A program made the translations under genes and the position numbers. The notes beneath the pieces were generated by a model. The model was not told the DNA's origin. It saw only the letters and a program-made list of their open reading frames with translations, and searched no databases. From Rhizobium glycinendophyticum (GTDB lineage: Bacteria; Pseudomonadota; Alphaproteobacteria; Rhizobiales; Rhizobiaceae), in contig NZ_VFYP01000008.1 in NCBI RefSeq assembly GCF_006443685.1, positions 1-64,000 of the forward strand: DNA of 64,000 bases, in the 5' to 3' direction. Below are positions 9,624-18,651 of the stretch, one piece after another. The stretch's first letter is position 1, and each line of letters opens with the position of its first letter.

Positions 9624-9666
9624 TTTCTGCCCCCCAATAGGTGCATCACCTATTGGGGGGCAGAAA
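9624..9666. repeat. Perfect 20-bp inverted repeat (3-base loop)
   Basis: Arms TTTCTGCCCCCCAATAGGTG (9624-9643) and its exact complement (9647-9666) flank the loop CAT. It sits between convergent genes, so it may stop transcription from both sides, although there is no T-run after either arm. A 20-bp perfect stem is unusually long for a terminator. It could equally be a protein-binding or cruciform site. Confidence 0.7.
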
Positions 9667-9788
9667 CATCTTGTATTCTGGGCTACGGATCCACAACGGA
9701 TCGGAGACGCCTGCCGCGCACGGATTGGCTTGCAGTGGGTATGTGCTCGTTATCAAGACAACTGCGACGATTCACTCCCTTCTGGCGC

Positions 9789-10049
9789 TCAGACAGGCTT
9801 CAACTCATCGAACGTCCATTCCTTCCCTTCCGCGCAAACGTACAGCAATTTCCCGTCGCGCTGTGCGGTCTCTTGGCTGTTCCAATGGATATCAGTGCCA
9901 CCCTCGTATTCTGGCTCGCCCGTATCCGGATCAATCCACGAGATCCGGGCAGTTGCGAGCAGGATCTCGGCGGTCCCTATGATTTGGCTACCATTCGGTG
10001 ACACGAAAGGTACACTGTAATTATTGTTATCGTCATAGTATTCTGTCAT
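9789..10049 (-). CDS. Small hypothetical protein
   Basis: 86 residues, MTEYYDDNNNYSVPFVSPNG start. Predicted beta-rich, with WIDPDTGEPEYEGGTDIHWN and a KLLYVCAEGKEWTFDELKPV end. It looks like a small globular or immunity-type protein, but no family is recognised. The upstream region (10050-10250) is AT-rich and contains two inverted repeats. Confidence 0.5.
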   Translation of the reverse strand: MTEYYDDNNNYSVPFVSPNGSQIIGTAEILLATARISWIDPDTGEPEYEGGTDIHWNSQETAQRDGKLLYVCAEGKEWTFDELKPV

Positions 10050-10079
10050 ATCTTTGGGCTATCCAAATATTAACTTTTG

Positions 10080-10167
10080 ACACTGAAAACAGTGTATCGC
10101 ATTATTTTTGTCGGCCAAAATAAAAAATGAATTATTAGTTTTGTTTCCGATAAGGGTTATTTATCGG
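10080..10167. promoter_or_regulatory. Two inverted repeats in an AT-rich divergent promoter region
   Basis: ACACTG-AAAA-CAGTGT (10080-10095) is a perfect 6+6 operator-like palindrome 31 bases before the start of the 86-residue gene. CCGATAA-GGGTTAT-TTATCGG (10147-10167) is a perfect 7+7 repeat about 85 bases before the DUF1612 gene. They lie between divergent genes and may bind regulators of either. The second could also fold as an RNA hairpin. Confidence 0.4.
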
Positions 10168-10252
10168 CGGTGAGCCACCGCGGGCATTTTAATAGAAAGT
10201 ACGGAACCGTAACTGGAATCTAGCTTTCGCTTAACGAATCATTTACCATTCA

Positions 10253-11386
10253 ATGTCTTATGAACTCGCAAAATTGCCCATCCAGAGCCTGCTGCGACCG
10301 ATCTCCGAGGCAGCGGTCTCTCTTGCCCGTCTCGACGAGCGCATTGCCCGCTCTCCCGTCGGCGAGGGCTTTCTCGAGCGCTCGCATTTCCTCGAGGCGC
10401 ATGCCTCGCTCTGGGTCGATGGCGAACTCGTCCATCTCGAAGACCTCGTCCTGCATGACTCGCTCCGGGATATCCGCGCACCGACCCACGAACTCACCAT
10501 CGCCCGCGACATCCTGAAAACCCGACGCCGCGTCGCCGCCCATCCGCCCGCCTGGGCGCTCTCGGCTCAAGGCCTCGCCTCCCTCCGCGGCCGGCCGTGG
10601 GCCGGAGCATCTTTGGGTGGAGACGGGGAGGGGGTGCCGGATGGCAATGTCCAGGTGGGCAGCATTGGGGCTGGGGTAGGGCAGGCCAAAGATCCTGACA
10701 ATGATGGTCTGGGTGATGCGTTGGCCGCGATCGATGCTGTGCTCGCCCGCGCCGAGATCGCGATAGAAGAAGCCAAGAAGCCAGATCGTGTTAAGAATGC
10801 TCCGGACAAGGATCCGTTCGTTTACGATCTCGACTGGGATGAGGACGAGCGGCTGGCGGAGTGGCAGTCCGTGTTGACGCGCGCCCAGGATCTGCCGTGG
10901 GTTCTGCACGCTATCGTGGCGCTGGATGCCTGGAACGAGATCGCCGTGCTCCAGCACGCACCCTGGCTCGGCCGGCTTCTGGCCGCCTCGATCCTGCGCG
11001 AAGGAGGTGTGACCACCGGCTCCCATCTTGCGGCGATCAATCTTGGGCTCAAAGCGATCCCTGTCGATCGGCGCCGGCATCGTGATCGCGAGACGCGGTT
11101 GCTGGCGATATCAAGGGCGCTGACGGTTGCCGCAGAGACGGGGCTGAAGGAGCACGACCGGCTGGTGCTGGCGCGGCAGCTGATGATGCGTAAGCTGGAG
11201 GGGCGCCGGACGTCATCCAGGCTGCCAGAGCTCGTCGAACTCGTCATGGCGCGGCCGTTGATCTCGGCCGGCATGGTGGCAAAGACGCTGGAGGTTACGC
11301 CGCAAGGCGCGCGCCGTATTGTTCAGGAGCTTGGTCTTCGTGAGATGACAGGCAGGGGGAGGTTTCGGGCGTGGGGCGTGATATGA
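10253..11386 (+). CDS. DUF1612 / RHE_PE00001-type helix-turn-helix protein
   Basis: 377 residues. It opens MSYELAKLPIQSLLRPISEAAVSLARLDERIARSP and goes on through a GFLERSHFLEAHASLWVDGELVHLEDLVLHD segment typical of a rhizobial family usually found on plasmids and integrative elements. The C-terminus (about 320-372) holds a winged helix-like region ending in ISAGMVAKTLEVTPQGARRIVQELGLREMTGRGRFRAWGVI. The fold suggests a DNA-binding regulator, distantly Fic/SO4266-like, but its role is not established. Codon use is richer in GC than the AT-rich spacer before it. Confidence 0.75.
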   Translation: MSYELAKLPIQSLLRPISEAAVSLARLDERIARSPVGEGFLERSHFLEAHASLWVDGELVHLEDLVLHDSLRDIRAPTHELTIARDILKTRRRVAAHPPAWALSAQGLASLRGRPWAGASLGGDGEGVPDGNVQVGSIGAGVGQAKDPDNDGLGDALAAIDAVLARAEIAIEEAKKPDRVKNAPDKDPFVYDLDWDEDERLAEWQSVLTRAQDLPWVLHAIVALDAWNEIAVLQHAPWLGRLLAASILREGGVTTGSHLAAINLGLKAIPVDRRRHRDRETRLLAISRALTVAAETGLKEHDRLVLARQLMMRKLEGRRTSSRLPELVELVMARPLISAGMVAKTLEVTPQGARRIVQELGLREMTGRGRFRAWGVI

Positions 11387-11489
11387 AACAGCGTGCCGAA
11401 CTAAAACCCGGGAAGAATTGCAGTCCACATTGCGAATGACCAAGTGACCTCTGCTATGTCCAACCCTCTCAGGATCGTAAGAAGAAAAA

Positions 11490-12932
11490 ATGAGTTTGAA
11501 GTCGGGGCAACCGCTACCGGGCGGTCAATACGGTAAGTGGAGATTGATGAAACGTATCGATGGCGGAGGGAACGCCGACGTGTGGATCGCTCGTGACCCT
11601 GAAAGTCGAGCCGTCGTGGCGATAAAGATACTCCATAATCTTGGGAAGGAGCCCCTTTCCAGATTCCGCAACGAGATCACGGCTCTGCAGGAACTTGGCA
11701 ACTTGGAAGGGATCATCCCGATTTTGGATTCCGAATTTCCGGAAGGAAAAGGTTCTCGTCCCTGGTATGCCATGCCGGTGGCCGAAACCAGCGTGGCATT
11801 TTTCAGAAACGCCAATGCAAAGTCGATCGTCGCCGAATTTGTGCGTCTGGGTGAGACTCTTACGGTGCTTCACGCAAAGAAATATGCGCACCGAGATATA
11901 AAACCGCAGAACCTCCTGGCCTTGAACGGTCGGCTGTGTTTCTCGGATTTCGGTCTCGTCAAATATCCAGACTTGACTCCAATTACACCTGAACGGCGCG
12001 ACGTCGGCGCCAAATTCACAATGGCGCCAGAAATGCGTAGAGAAGCAGGGGAAGCTGATGGGCTGCCTGCGGACGTTTTCTCCTTCGCCAAGACCCTTTG
12101 GATTTTTTTGACTGGCAAGGGTTTAGGCTTCGATGGTCCGTACGCTGCGGATTCGAGCGTGGGACTCCAAAATTATTTGCCTGGACAGTACACCACAACG
12201 TTGGATGTCCTACTCAGTGATTGCACCCAGCATGATCCTGTTGCTCGACCCGAAATGGGGGAGGTTGTTGACAGACTTCGGTATTGGCTGAGAGTGATCG
12301 ATGACCGTGCGCTACAGAATGCGAACCAATGGGCGGAGTTTGCTCAAAAGTTCTTCCCTCGCCAAACGCCCGAAGAAGCAGTTTGGACGGACGTGGACGC
12401 AATCGTTGATATCCTCAACGAGATTGGTCGGGTCCCGGGCCTGAACCATATGTTTTTTCCAAGTGGAGGGGGCATGACGATCGAGGAGGTCCGACGTGCG
12501 CCTGAACTGGGTTTTATTGAGCTTCACACGGGATTCGTGACTTTGCTGAAGCCAGCGAAGCTCTCCTTCGTTTCTTTCAGACAAGATCCGAAGTGGGACT
12601 ATCTCCGCCTCGAAGCGGCTCCTGTCGAACCAACCGGTTATTATCCTGTCGAGGCCGGCGACTACTACGAATATCTGTCAGAGCTGAACCCGGGCCAATA
12701 CGCGCATCCTGACGTCGTGGACTACCGTGAAGACACCGAACGTGAATTGCCGGGGGGCTCAAGAAGTATCACGCGCTATCTCAGGGGAAGCTTCGTGTTT
12801 TTCAGCACGAGCTCCCCATACAATCAGGATAGCTCCACCTATGACGCCCGACACGAGCAGATGAGTGCGGACGAATTCAGGAAGTACATGAGGCGAAATG
12901 CCTACAGAGTACGCAGTATACTAGCGAACTGA
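11490..12932 (+). CDS. Hanks-type serine/threonine protein kinase
   Basis: 480 residues. The kinase domain is complete: glycine loop IDGGGNADV (23-31), VAIK with Lys46, Glu62, catalytic loop HRDIKPQN (134-141), DFG (153-155) and APE (179-181). Beyond about residue 280 is a 200-residue C-terminal region that I do not recognise (no membrane helix, no PASTA repeats). Lone soluble kinases next to nuclease genes are common in anti-phage islands. The neighbour 107 bases downstream is a large protein with a nuclease-like N-terminus, and IetAS follows. I infer a defence role; substrates are unknown. Confidence 0.85.
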   Translation: MSLKSGQPLPGGQYGKWRLMKRIDGGGNADVWIARDPESRAVVAIKILHNLGKEPLSRFRNEITALQELGNLEGIIPILDSEFPEGKGSRPWYAMPVAETSVAFFRNANAKSIVAEFVRLGETLTVLHAKKYAHRDIKPQNLLALNGRLCFSDFGLVKYPDLTPITPERRDVGAKFTMAPEMRREAGEADGLPADVFSFAKTLWIFLTGKGLGFDGPYAADSSVGLQNYLPGQYTTTLDVLLSDCTQHDPVARPEMGEVVDRLRYWLRVIDDRALQNANQWAEFAQKFFPRQTPEEAVWTDVDAIVDILNEIGRVPGLNHMFFPSGGGMTIEEVRRAPELGFIELHTGFVTLLKPAKLSFVSFRQDPKWDYLRLEAAPVEPTGYYPVEAGDYYEYLSELNPGQYAHPDVVDYREDTERELPGGSRSITRYLRGSFVFFSTSSPYNQDSSTYDARHEQMSADEFRKYMRRNAYRVRSILAN

Positions 12933-13039
12933 GACCGGACGACAGCCTCGCCAGTTCTGTGATCTAGTTAACGAAATTGTTGGCTCATGGCGCCCATGGA
13001 CAAGCTTTTCTTGGTCAAATTCCCTGATAAGTTGCCTGC

Positions 13040-15955
13040 ATGACCAATCCCGCCAAACTTGCAGCAATGCTGCGCTTTCATCTCAGCGAATTGTCGCCTC
13101 AGAACGCCCACCACCAATTTGAGCATCTGGCCCGGCATGTCGCACGGGCTAGGCTCTACAGCAACATTCTTCCAGCGACTGGACCGGTGAGCGCCGGCGG
13201 TGATGGCGGAAAGGATTTCGAGACGTTTCGTACCTATCTTGCGGTCGGTCGGGATCCAGGCTCGGCATTCGCAAATCACACCTCGGGCGCGCGGGTTGTT
13301 GCGTTTGCCTGCACACTGGAAAAGAAAATCGAGCCTAAAATCAGAAAAGACATGGAGACCATCTCCGTGGGCGGCGGTATCGACGAATTGGTGGTGTTTT
13401 GCGAAGCAAATGTCCCTGTTGGCAAGCGACACAAGCTTATCGCCGAAGCAAAGGACAAGGGTTTTGATCTGCAGATATTTGATGGCAATACCCTCGCAGA
13501 ATTGCTGACCGAGCCGGACCTTTTCTGGGTCGCGGAAGAATATCTTAAAGTTCCTGCTGAATTTTTCCCAGTCGTAAGTCGTGACGACGGTTATCTGCAA
13601 CACAAGCGAGAGTGGGCGAACCGTAGCGTAATACCAATCAGCATGGCCGACTTCGTCGCGGTAAAGTCCGGCTTGCGCAAGGCAACCTTCGATCCAGACG
13701 CGCGTCCGGATCTAGGCTTCTGGCTCCGCCGGATGGAAAGTTTCCTTTGCAAAGAGGCGCCCCGCGGTTTGCTGCGGTCGGCCTTATACGAGATCGCGGT
13801 AGCTAGTCTACGCGGACGCAACGATCTGTCCGACCAAGCGGATCACTTGGCTGATTATTTCAGTGACCTCGACGAATTCCTCTCGATCGGAGATTTAACG
13901 GATGCAACTACCCTGTTGATCTATAGTTTTGGAGCTTTTTGGCTTGGGAACTATCGTGCGGATGACACCGATCTTTATCAGTGGCGGGCCAAGATCGAGC
14001 AAGCACTTGAGACCTGTTTCGCCGCTGCCAATGGACCGGGTCAGCGCGCCGGACTCCTCAATATTCTTGGGATGCTGGAGCTTACACCGAAGAAACCTGG
14101 CAGCACCCCCGAACTTTCTGATGCTTTGCAACGATGGCAGAGCATGCTCGATAACGTCGAGGAGGCGCCTCTCTTTCCGCTCGAGTCCTTTGCCGATTAC
14201 ATTATCAAAATCGTCGGAACTTACGGAAGCGACAAAGCTCTGGAGGATCTGGCAAACCGTGTCGAGGATATGTTCGCGTCACGCGCTGGAACTGCTGCAG
14301 CTGGAAAGAAAGCCGTCGACCGGGCCCTATCGCTCATTGAACGCGACGAGGCGACAGCGGCGATACGCGTTCTTCACGCTGCGAAGGCGAAATGGTTCTC
14401 GGGAGAGATGATGGGATCGGTAGTGCGCATCCTGCTCCTTCTGTCGGAGCAATATTGTCGTCTCGGTCTTGCCTATGCCGGGAAATATCATGCCATGGTC
14501 GGCGCATTTCTCGCTCGTTACGAGCCGCATGGCGAAATGCGTCAGCTGGAGCCAGAATGTTTGATGGCGCTCGTCAATGCAGAGGAGGCGGCTGGAAATT
14601 CCTTCGGATTTCTTCAGCTTCTGCCGCTCTATCTCGATAGCCACGTGCGCAACGATGACCGCCCGCTCGAAATGGAGCGCCATCCTGAGCTCTCGCAAAA
14701 CCTCGGACAGCTGGCGGCTCTGCTCGGATTTCTAGGAAGAGGCAATCCCAGTGTCCGGATGGCACTCGATCCGACGATCGCAAACTGGCCTGAACCAATC
14801 AGAGGCCCAATTATCGAAGCGGCGGCTGCAAAAGATGGGTTCTGGCTGAATGGAACGTGGGACGAGGCCTGGGCCGAGCTGGAGGAGGCACTCCTTGACC
14901 GTCCCTTCGGGGACCTTGGACAAGAACGATGCGTCCGCTGGCAGGCTCTCGGCCTCGAATGGTCCTGTCACTTTGCCAACGACTATCGCACCACGCCGCA
15001 TGCAGAGCAGCTGATCAGCGAACTGCAGCTGATCGCCTGCGCGATGGCGGATCGGGATCAAGGTCTCGTGCCATGCTCAATCGAACTCCATGTCTCGATC
15101 GGCGATAGTGCTATGCATGGAGTAAGGGTTACTGGGCCGACACCTGAGGACCGCTCATTGCGTATCTCCGTATCGGATGTTGATCGCGGTCCTGAACAGT
15201 CCATTGACGCCATGGTCGTCTTTGGCACGGCCATGCGTGCCTGCTCCGTGCTTGACGATGCGGCACTAATGGAGGCTTTCGACCGTGATCCATTTGATGC
15301 GTTGTTCGTAGGGCGACCCTATAGCGAACTCTATCGGGAGTTTATGCCGTCCGCGATCTTCGACGAAGCGACGCGGCTCGCGACATCGCCACTCGACCCG
15401 GATAGGTCGTTCAAGTGTCGAGCTGGGAGGAGGGTCGACTGGTTTGGCGGACCCAGCCCGAATTTCGATCAAGCGCGTGCGGAAGAAGATATTCGAAGAC
15501 GATACGACTGGGCTCGGCGTGCGCTCAGATTCACGCTCGATAGAGCGATGGACGATCGGGAATTTTTGAGCCGTCTCCTGATCCTGCACCAAGAGGGCAG
15601 GACCGACTGGGAGATCCTCAGTGTGCTGAATAACATTGCTGTCGCGGCGAGGGGATTTTCGCCCGAGCGCATGACACCGGAAATCCGTGAACAGGCCCAG
15701 CGCGCGATGGAGTTCATCGAGCAGCCCAGTGATGCTTTGTCGGCAGAGACATTTTCTGCTTTCAACATCGAAAATTACTCAAAGGCCTTTGTTGGTGCCT
15801 TTGCGGGAAGTTGGGAGCTGCACTGGCCCGAATGTGCGACGTACGATGAAATGGAAGAATTTCTCGTAGCGCGTTACGGCCTCAGGAGCGTGGATCTCCC
15901 TGACGACATGAGATTAGATTGGGAAGCCATCGAACGAAAGCTGACGCAATTATAG
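13040..15955 (+). CDS. Large protein with restriction-endonuclease-like N-terminus and long helical repeat region
   Basis: 971 residues. The first 170 resemble an Mrr/PD-(D/E)XK fold: FEHLA with Glu28, GGDGGKDFET (53-62) with Asp55/Asp59, then the strand VVAFACTLEKK. The usual E/Q-x-K is not clearly kept there, so catalysis is uncertain. The region VFCEANVPVGKRHKLI...LQIFDGNTLAELL is typical of this family of N-termini. Residues about 200-950 are mostly alpha helix, in TPR-like arrays, with no Walker motif, so it is not an obvious STAND ATPase. It follows the kinase in the same direction and may be its partner or target. Confidence 0.6.
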   Translation: MTNPAKLAAMLRFHLSELSPQNAHHQFEHLARHVARARLYSNILPATGPVSAGGDGGKDFETFRTYLAVGRDPGSAFANHTSGARVVAFACTLEKKIEPKIRKDMETISVGGGIDELVVFCEANVPVGKRHKLIAEAKDKGFDLQIFDGNTLAELLTEPDLFWVAEEYLKVPAEFFPVVSRDDGYLQHKREWANRSVIPISMADFVAVKSGLRKATFDPDARPDLGFWLRRMESFLCKEAPRGLLRSALYEIAVASLRGRNDLSDQADHLADYFSDLDEFLSIGDLTDATTLLIYSFGAFWLGNYRADDTDLYQWRAKIEQALETCFAAANGPGQRAGLLNILGMLELTPKKPGSTPELSDALQRWQSMLDNVEEAPLFPLESFADYIIKIVGTYGSDKALEDLANRVEDMFASRAGTAAAGKKAVDRALSLIERDEATAAIRVLHAAKAKWFSGEMMGSVVRILLLLSEQYCRLGLAYAGKYHAMVGAFLARYEPHGEMRQLEPECLMALVNAEEAAGNSFGFLQLLPLYLDSHVRNDDRPLEMERHPELSQNLGQLAALLGFLGRGNPSVRMALDPTIANWPEPIRGPIIEAAAAKDGFWLNGTWDEAWAELEEALLDRPFGDLGQERCVRWQALGLEWSCHFANDYRTTPHAEQLISELQLIACAMADRDQGLVPCSIELHVSIGDSAMHGVRVTGPTPEDRSLRISVSDVDRGPEQSIDAMVVFGTAMRACSVLDDAALMEAFDRDPFDALFVGRPYSELYREFMPSAIFDEATRLATSPLDPDRSFKCRAGRRVDWFGGPSPNFDQARAEEDIRRRYDWARRALRFTLDRAMDDREFLSRLLILHQEGRTDWEILSVLNNIAVAARGFSPERMTPEIREQAQRAMEFIEQPSDALSAETFSAFNIENYSKAFVGAFAGSWELHWPECATYDEMEEFLVARYGLRSVDLPDDMRLDWEAIERKLTQL

Positions 15956-16054
15956 CCGGACCAAAGCCTATCGTGTTGATTCTGGAGTATGGTTCCCCAT
16001 GAGCTTGGGATGGTTCGGTATCGCCCGCAGATCAGTCAATCCAGCCGGACCAAA
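15954..16054. repeat. 12-bp direct repeat between convergent defence genes
   Basis: AGCCGGACCAAA occurs at 15954-15965 (touching the stop of the nuclease-like gene) and again at 16043-16054, 89 bases on. The spacer of 209 bases before ietS has no gene. It could be a footprint of recombination between the two modules or chance. Confidence 0.35.
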
Positions 16055-16164
16055 TTCTTGGCTCGCCTACGAGTCTTGCGCGGAAGGAATTTAGTAATGA
16101 GCGGGCCGTCGGTTCCGGTCCTTCAAGAGCAAGCCATCTTTCGCTATCAGCCCCTGTCGCGAGA

Positions 16165-18645
16165 CTAGACCAGGATATCTGTTTCTGCTGCGACCGTCGT
16201 CTCAATGCGAGCCTTCGCGGCGATCACGCCACTATAGAGATCAACCTCGATGCCTGGAGCCTTCAACGTCACGACCAACGAATAGCGCGTCTTGCGATTA
16301 ACGATATCCTTGGCGGCTCGATTGCGCCACCAGCCTACAACCGGCTTGACGCACAACAGCTCACGGCTCAACAACTCGATGGCAGGCCCTGACCATACGT
16401 CGCAATGCAGGGAGCCTGCCGAAATGCTGCCCGGGCCAAACATCCATCGGGCATCGTCGGCATGATTTGGCGCCCGCGCACCATCTTCGCGCTCTGCGGC
16501 ATTGACCCGCTGCTTGAAGCGTTCGGCAAGCTCGCCGCGGCGCTGTAGGTCGAAGCGCAGGCCGAAGGATTGGTAGCGCTGTGGATCGACATTGGCCGAG
16601 AACCCCGGATTGGGGTCCACGAAGTATGACAGCGTGACCTTCAGCTCGACCACGGTGTTTTGCAGATCCTCCAGGATCGCAGCCGGAAGCGGGAGCTGGT
16701 AATAATGGCACTCGTTGAATTCCCGCTGCCCCTTCAAACGGAACGGTTGGATAGCGGCCTGAGCGATCAGCGCCAGATGGTTCTGCGCCGAAGCCGACGC
16801 GCGGTCGAAATCAGGTACCCCATAGCCGAACCGCCTCATCAGGGGGTACCGGTCCTTCTTTCCCGCAGGACTGTTCAACTGCTCAAGCATTGGATCGGTC
16901 CATTCGGCGCTATGAATGACAAGCGCCCTGATGGTTTCCGGCCAATAGTTTGGGTACTCGGCCGTGAGCCTTGCGACCATGCGCGCGGCTTGTGCGGTCG
17001 CAGCGCTCGTCGCCTGAAACGCCGTGAGGGCGTTTGCCCCGGTTGTCGGCGATGTGGTTAGAAGTGACAGTGAATCTAGGCTGAGAACCTCTCGGCGGGC
17101 CGGGCTGAGTGCGCGATTGCCGGCCTCTAGGACCACTTCCGGCTTGATCGGCGCGCGGGCGTGAGCCCAATTGACGCTCGTGCGGCTGAAGGGGCTGAGT
17201 TCTCCGGGGCCGGCAAGGCACGACCAATCTTCGTAGCCCACGTCGGAGATCTGATTGAGGTCGGTGTATCCGCCGACGGTGATGGCGTTCCAAGCCTGAC
17301 TCGGGTCTTCGGCGGGGTAATCGTCCTGCCGGGAAATCCGAGCGTATTCGATCTCGGCCGGGACGTTGCCGGCAGAAATGACGAATAACCGTTTCGGAGC
17401 GTCGTCGTCGTCGCCATTCATCGTGCCGGCCGCGGCTTGGTCGATCGCAGCGCTCCAGGTCGATGGCCGGGCACCGGAAACATTGTCGTTCGTCACCGCC
17501 ATACAAAATACCCGGCTTCTCTCGGGTGCAGCGATTTCTGCCAGCGATACCGCGGTCTGGCTGATCACGCCGTAGGAGTGCGGATCGTTCGGGTCCATAT
17601 CCTGCGGCGGCAGGAGCTTCACCGATTCCAGTCGATGGTTGAGCCGTCGCTCGGACCGATCGGATAGTGCGACCGTCAAATCCCCGTGCAGGGCCAGGCC
17701 TGCCATGGCCGTGCCATGGCTATGATGATCGTCGACGCCCCAGTCACGGTCGATTGCGTGTTGGTCGGCTGCAGCAAGTGCAGGCTCGATCAGCGAGTGG
17801 CCGCGATTGACTCCCGTGTCCATGACGCAGACGGCAGGAACCTCGTTTCCAGGCCAGACGATACGTCCAGCCAGATCGTCGACCCATTCGTTCTGGCTTT
17901 CCTGGGCGTCTTCAAGGAAGAACACCGGATTGTCGCTCGCGCGTCGAAGCTCGCTGACGACGCCGGTTGCGAAGGTCATCAACTCGATCGCGGCGCGGCG
18001 CGCGAGCACGGGGATGACGACCGCTTCCGGAAAATAAAGTCGGCGGTCGGCGGAGGCGGCACGCAGAGAGAGCCTGTGGCAGACGTCCTCGACGGCCACT
18101 TCATTATCGCGATGCGCCCAGATCGCCCACCACATCAGATGCTGAGGATTGTCGGGCAGGGCACTAGGGTCGTCGGTCCAGAAGACTTCGAGGCGTGCGC
18201 GCCTGATCTCCTCGATTTTCTCCACGCGGCTGGCGTTAGGCGGATTTCCCTTCGGGGAGAGGGGACCTGACAGATAGTCATCGAGGATCTGCTGGATGGC
18301 TTCTTGCGCATTGTCCGGAACGTAGAGCGCCACCGTGCGCACGTTATCAAGGTCCTTCGTCGCCCCCGGGCGTATGCCCTGCTTCTTCCATTCCAGGACG
18401 TCGGCACTGGTACCGGGTCGCAACTCAACTTCGATGTATCCGCCTGCGGCAGGTTCCAGTCTAGGATCTGCACCCCTGAGTTCGGTAATTGCGGCAAGCG
18501 CGACATCCAGTTCGTTGCGGAGTTTGCGCCCGTGCTCCGCACGGATGCGCGGCACGCTCGAACCACCGCTACCCGTGCCGGTATAGGGGCTTGCGGTATG
18601 GAGCGCCGAAACATCAATGTGCGGAAGCGTGAATCGGCCTGCCAT
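16165..18645 (-). CDS. ietS: IetS, subtilisin-like serine protease of the IetAS system
   Basis: 826 residues, with no signal peptide. Subtilase (S8) triad: Asp276 in CVMDTG, His310 in HHSHGTAMAG, and Ser547 in ATSAAT, with the oxyanion Asn427 in SAGN. An N-terminal 250-residue extension and a C-terminal domain frame the protease. It starts 6 bases after the stop of a AAA ATPase gene. This ATPase plus subtilase pair is the IetAS arrangement, first described for plasmid incompatibility escape in Agrobacterium-type plasmids and later shown to act against phage. The protease is cytosolic and presumably released or activated by IetA. Confidence 0.85.
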   Translation of the reverse strand: MAGRFTLPHIDVSALHTASPYTGTGSGGSSVPRIRAEHGRKLRNELDVALAAITELRGADPRLEPAAGGYIEVELRPGTSADVLEWKKQGIRPGATKDLDNVRTVALYVPDNAQEAIQQILDDYLSGPLSPKGNPPNASRVEKIEEIRRARLEVFWTDDPSALPDNPQHLMWWAIWAHRDNEVAVEDVCHRLSLRAASADRRLYFPEAVVIPVLARRAAIELMTFATGVVSELRRASDNPVFFLEDAQESQNEWVDDLAGRIVWPGNEVPAVCVMDTGVNRGHSLIEPALAAADQHAIDRDWGVDDHHSHGTAMAGLALHGDLTVALSDRSERRLNHRLESVKLLPPQDMDPNDPHSYGVISQTAVSLAEIAAPERSRVFCMAVTNDNVSGARPSTWSAAIDQAAAGTMNGDDDDAPKRLFVISAGNVPAEIEYARISRQDDYPAEDPSQAWNAITVGGYTDLNQISDVGYEDWSCLAGPGELSPFSRTSVNWAHARAPIKPEVVLEAGNRALSPARREVLSLDSLSLLTTSPTTGANALTAFQATSAATAQAARMVARLTAEYPNYWPETIRALVIHSAEWTDPMLEQLNSPAGKKDRYPLMRRFGYGVPDFDRASASAQNHLALIAQAAIQPFRLKGQREFNECHYYQLPLPAAILEDLQNTVVELKVTLSYFVDPNPGFSANVDPQRYQSFGLRFDLQRRGELAERFKQRVNAAEREDGARAPNHADDARWMFGPGSISAGSLHCDVWSGPAIELLSRELLCVKPVVGWWRNRAAKDIVNRKTRYSLVVTLKAPGIEVDLYSGVIAAKARIETTVAAETDILV

Positions 18646-18651
18646 CGGTCA

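Noticed and set aside
10250..11080. 276-codon minus-strand frame opposite the DUF1612 gene
   Set aside because: The plus-strand protein has a recognisable family pattern and HTH; the antisense frame has none.
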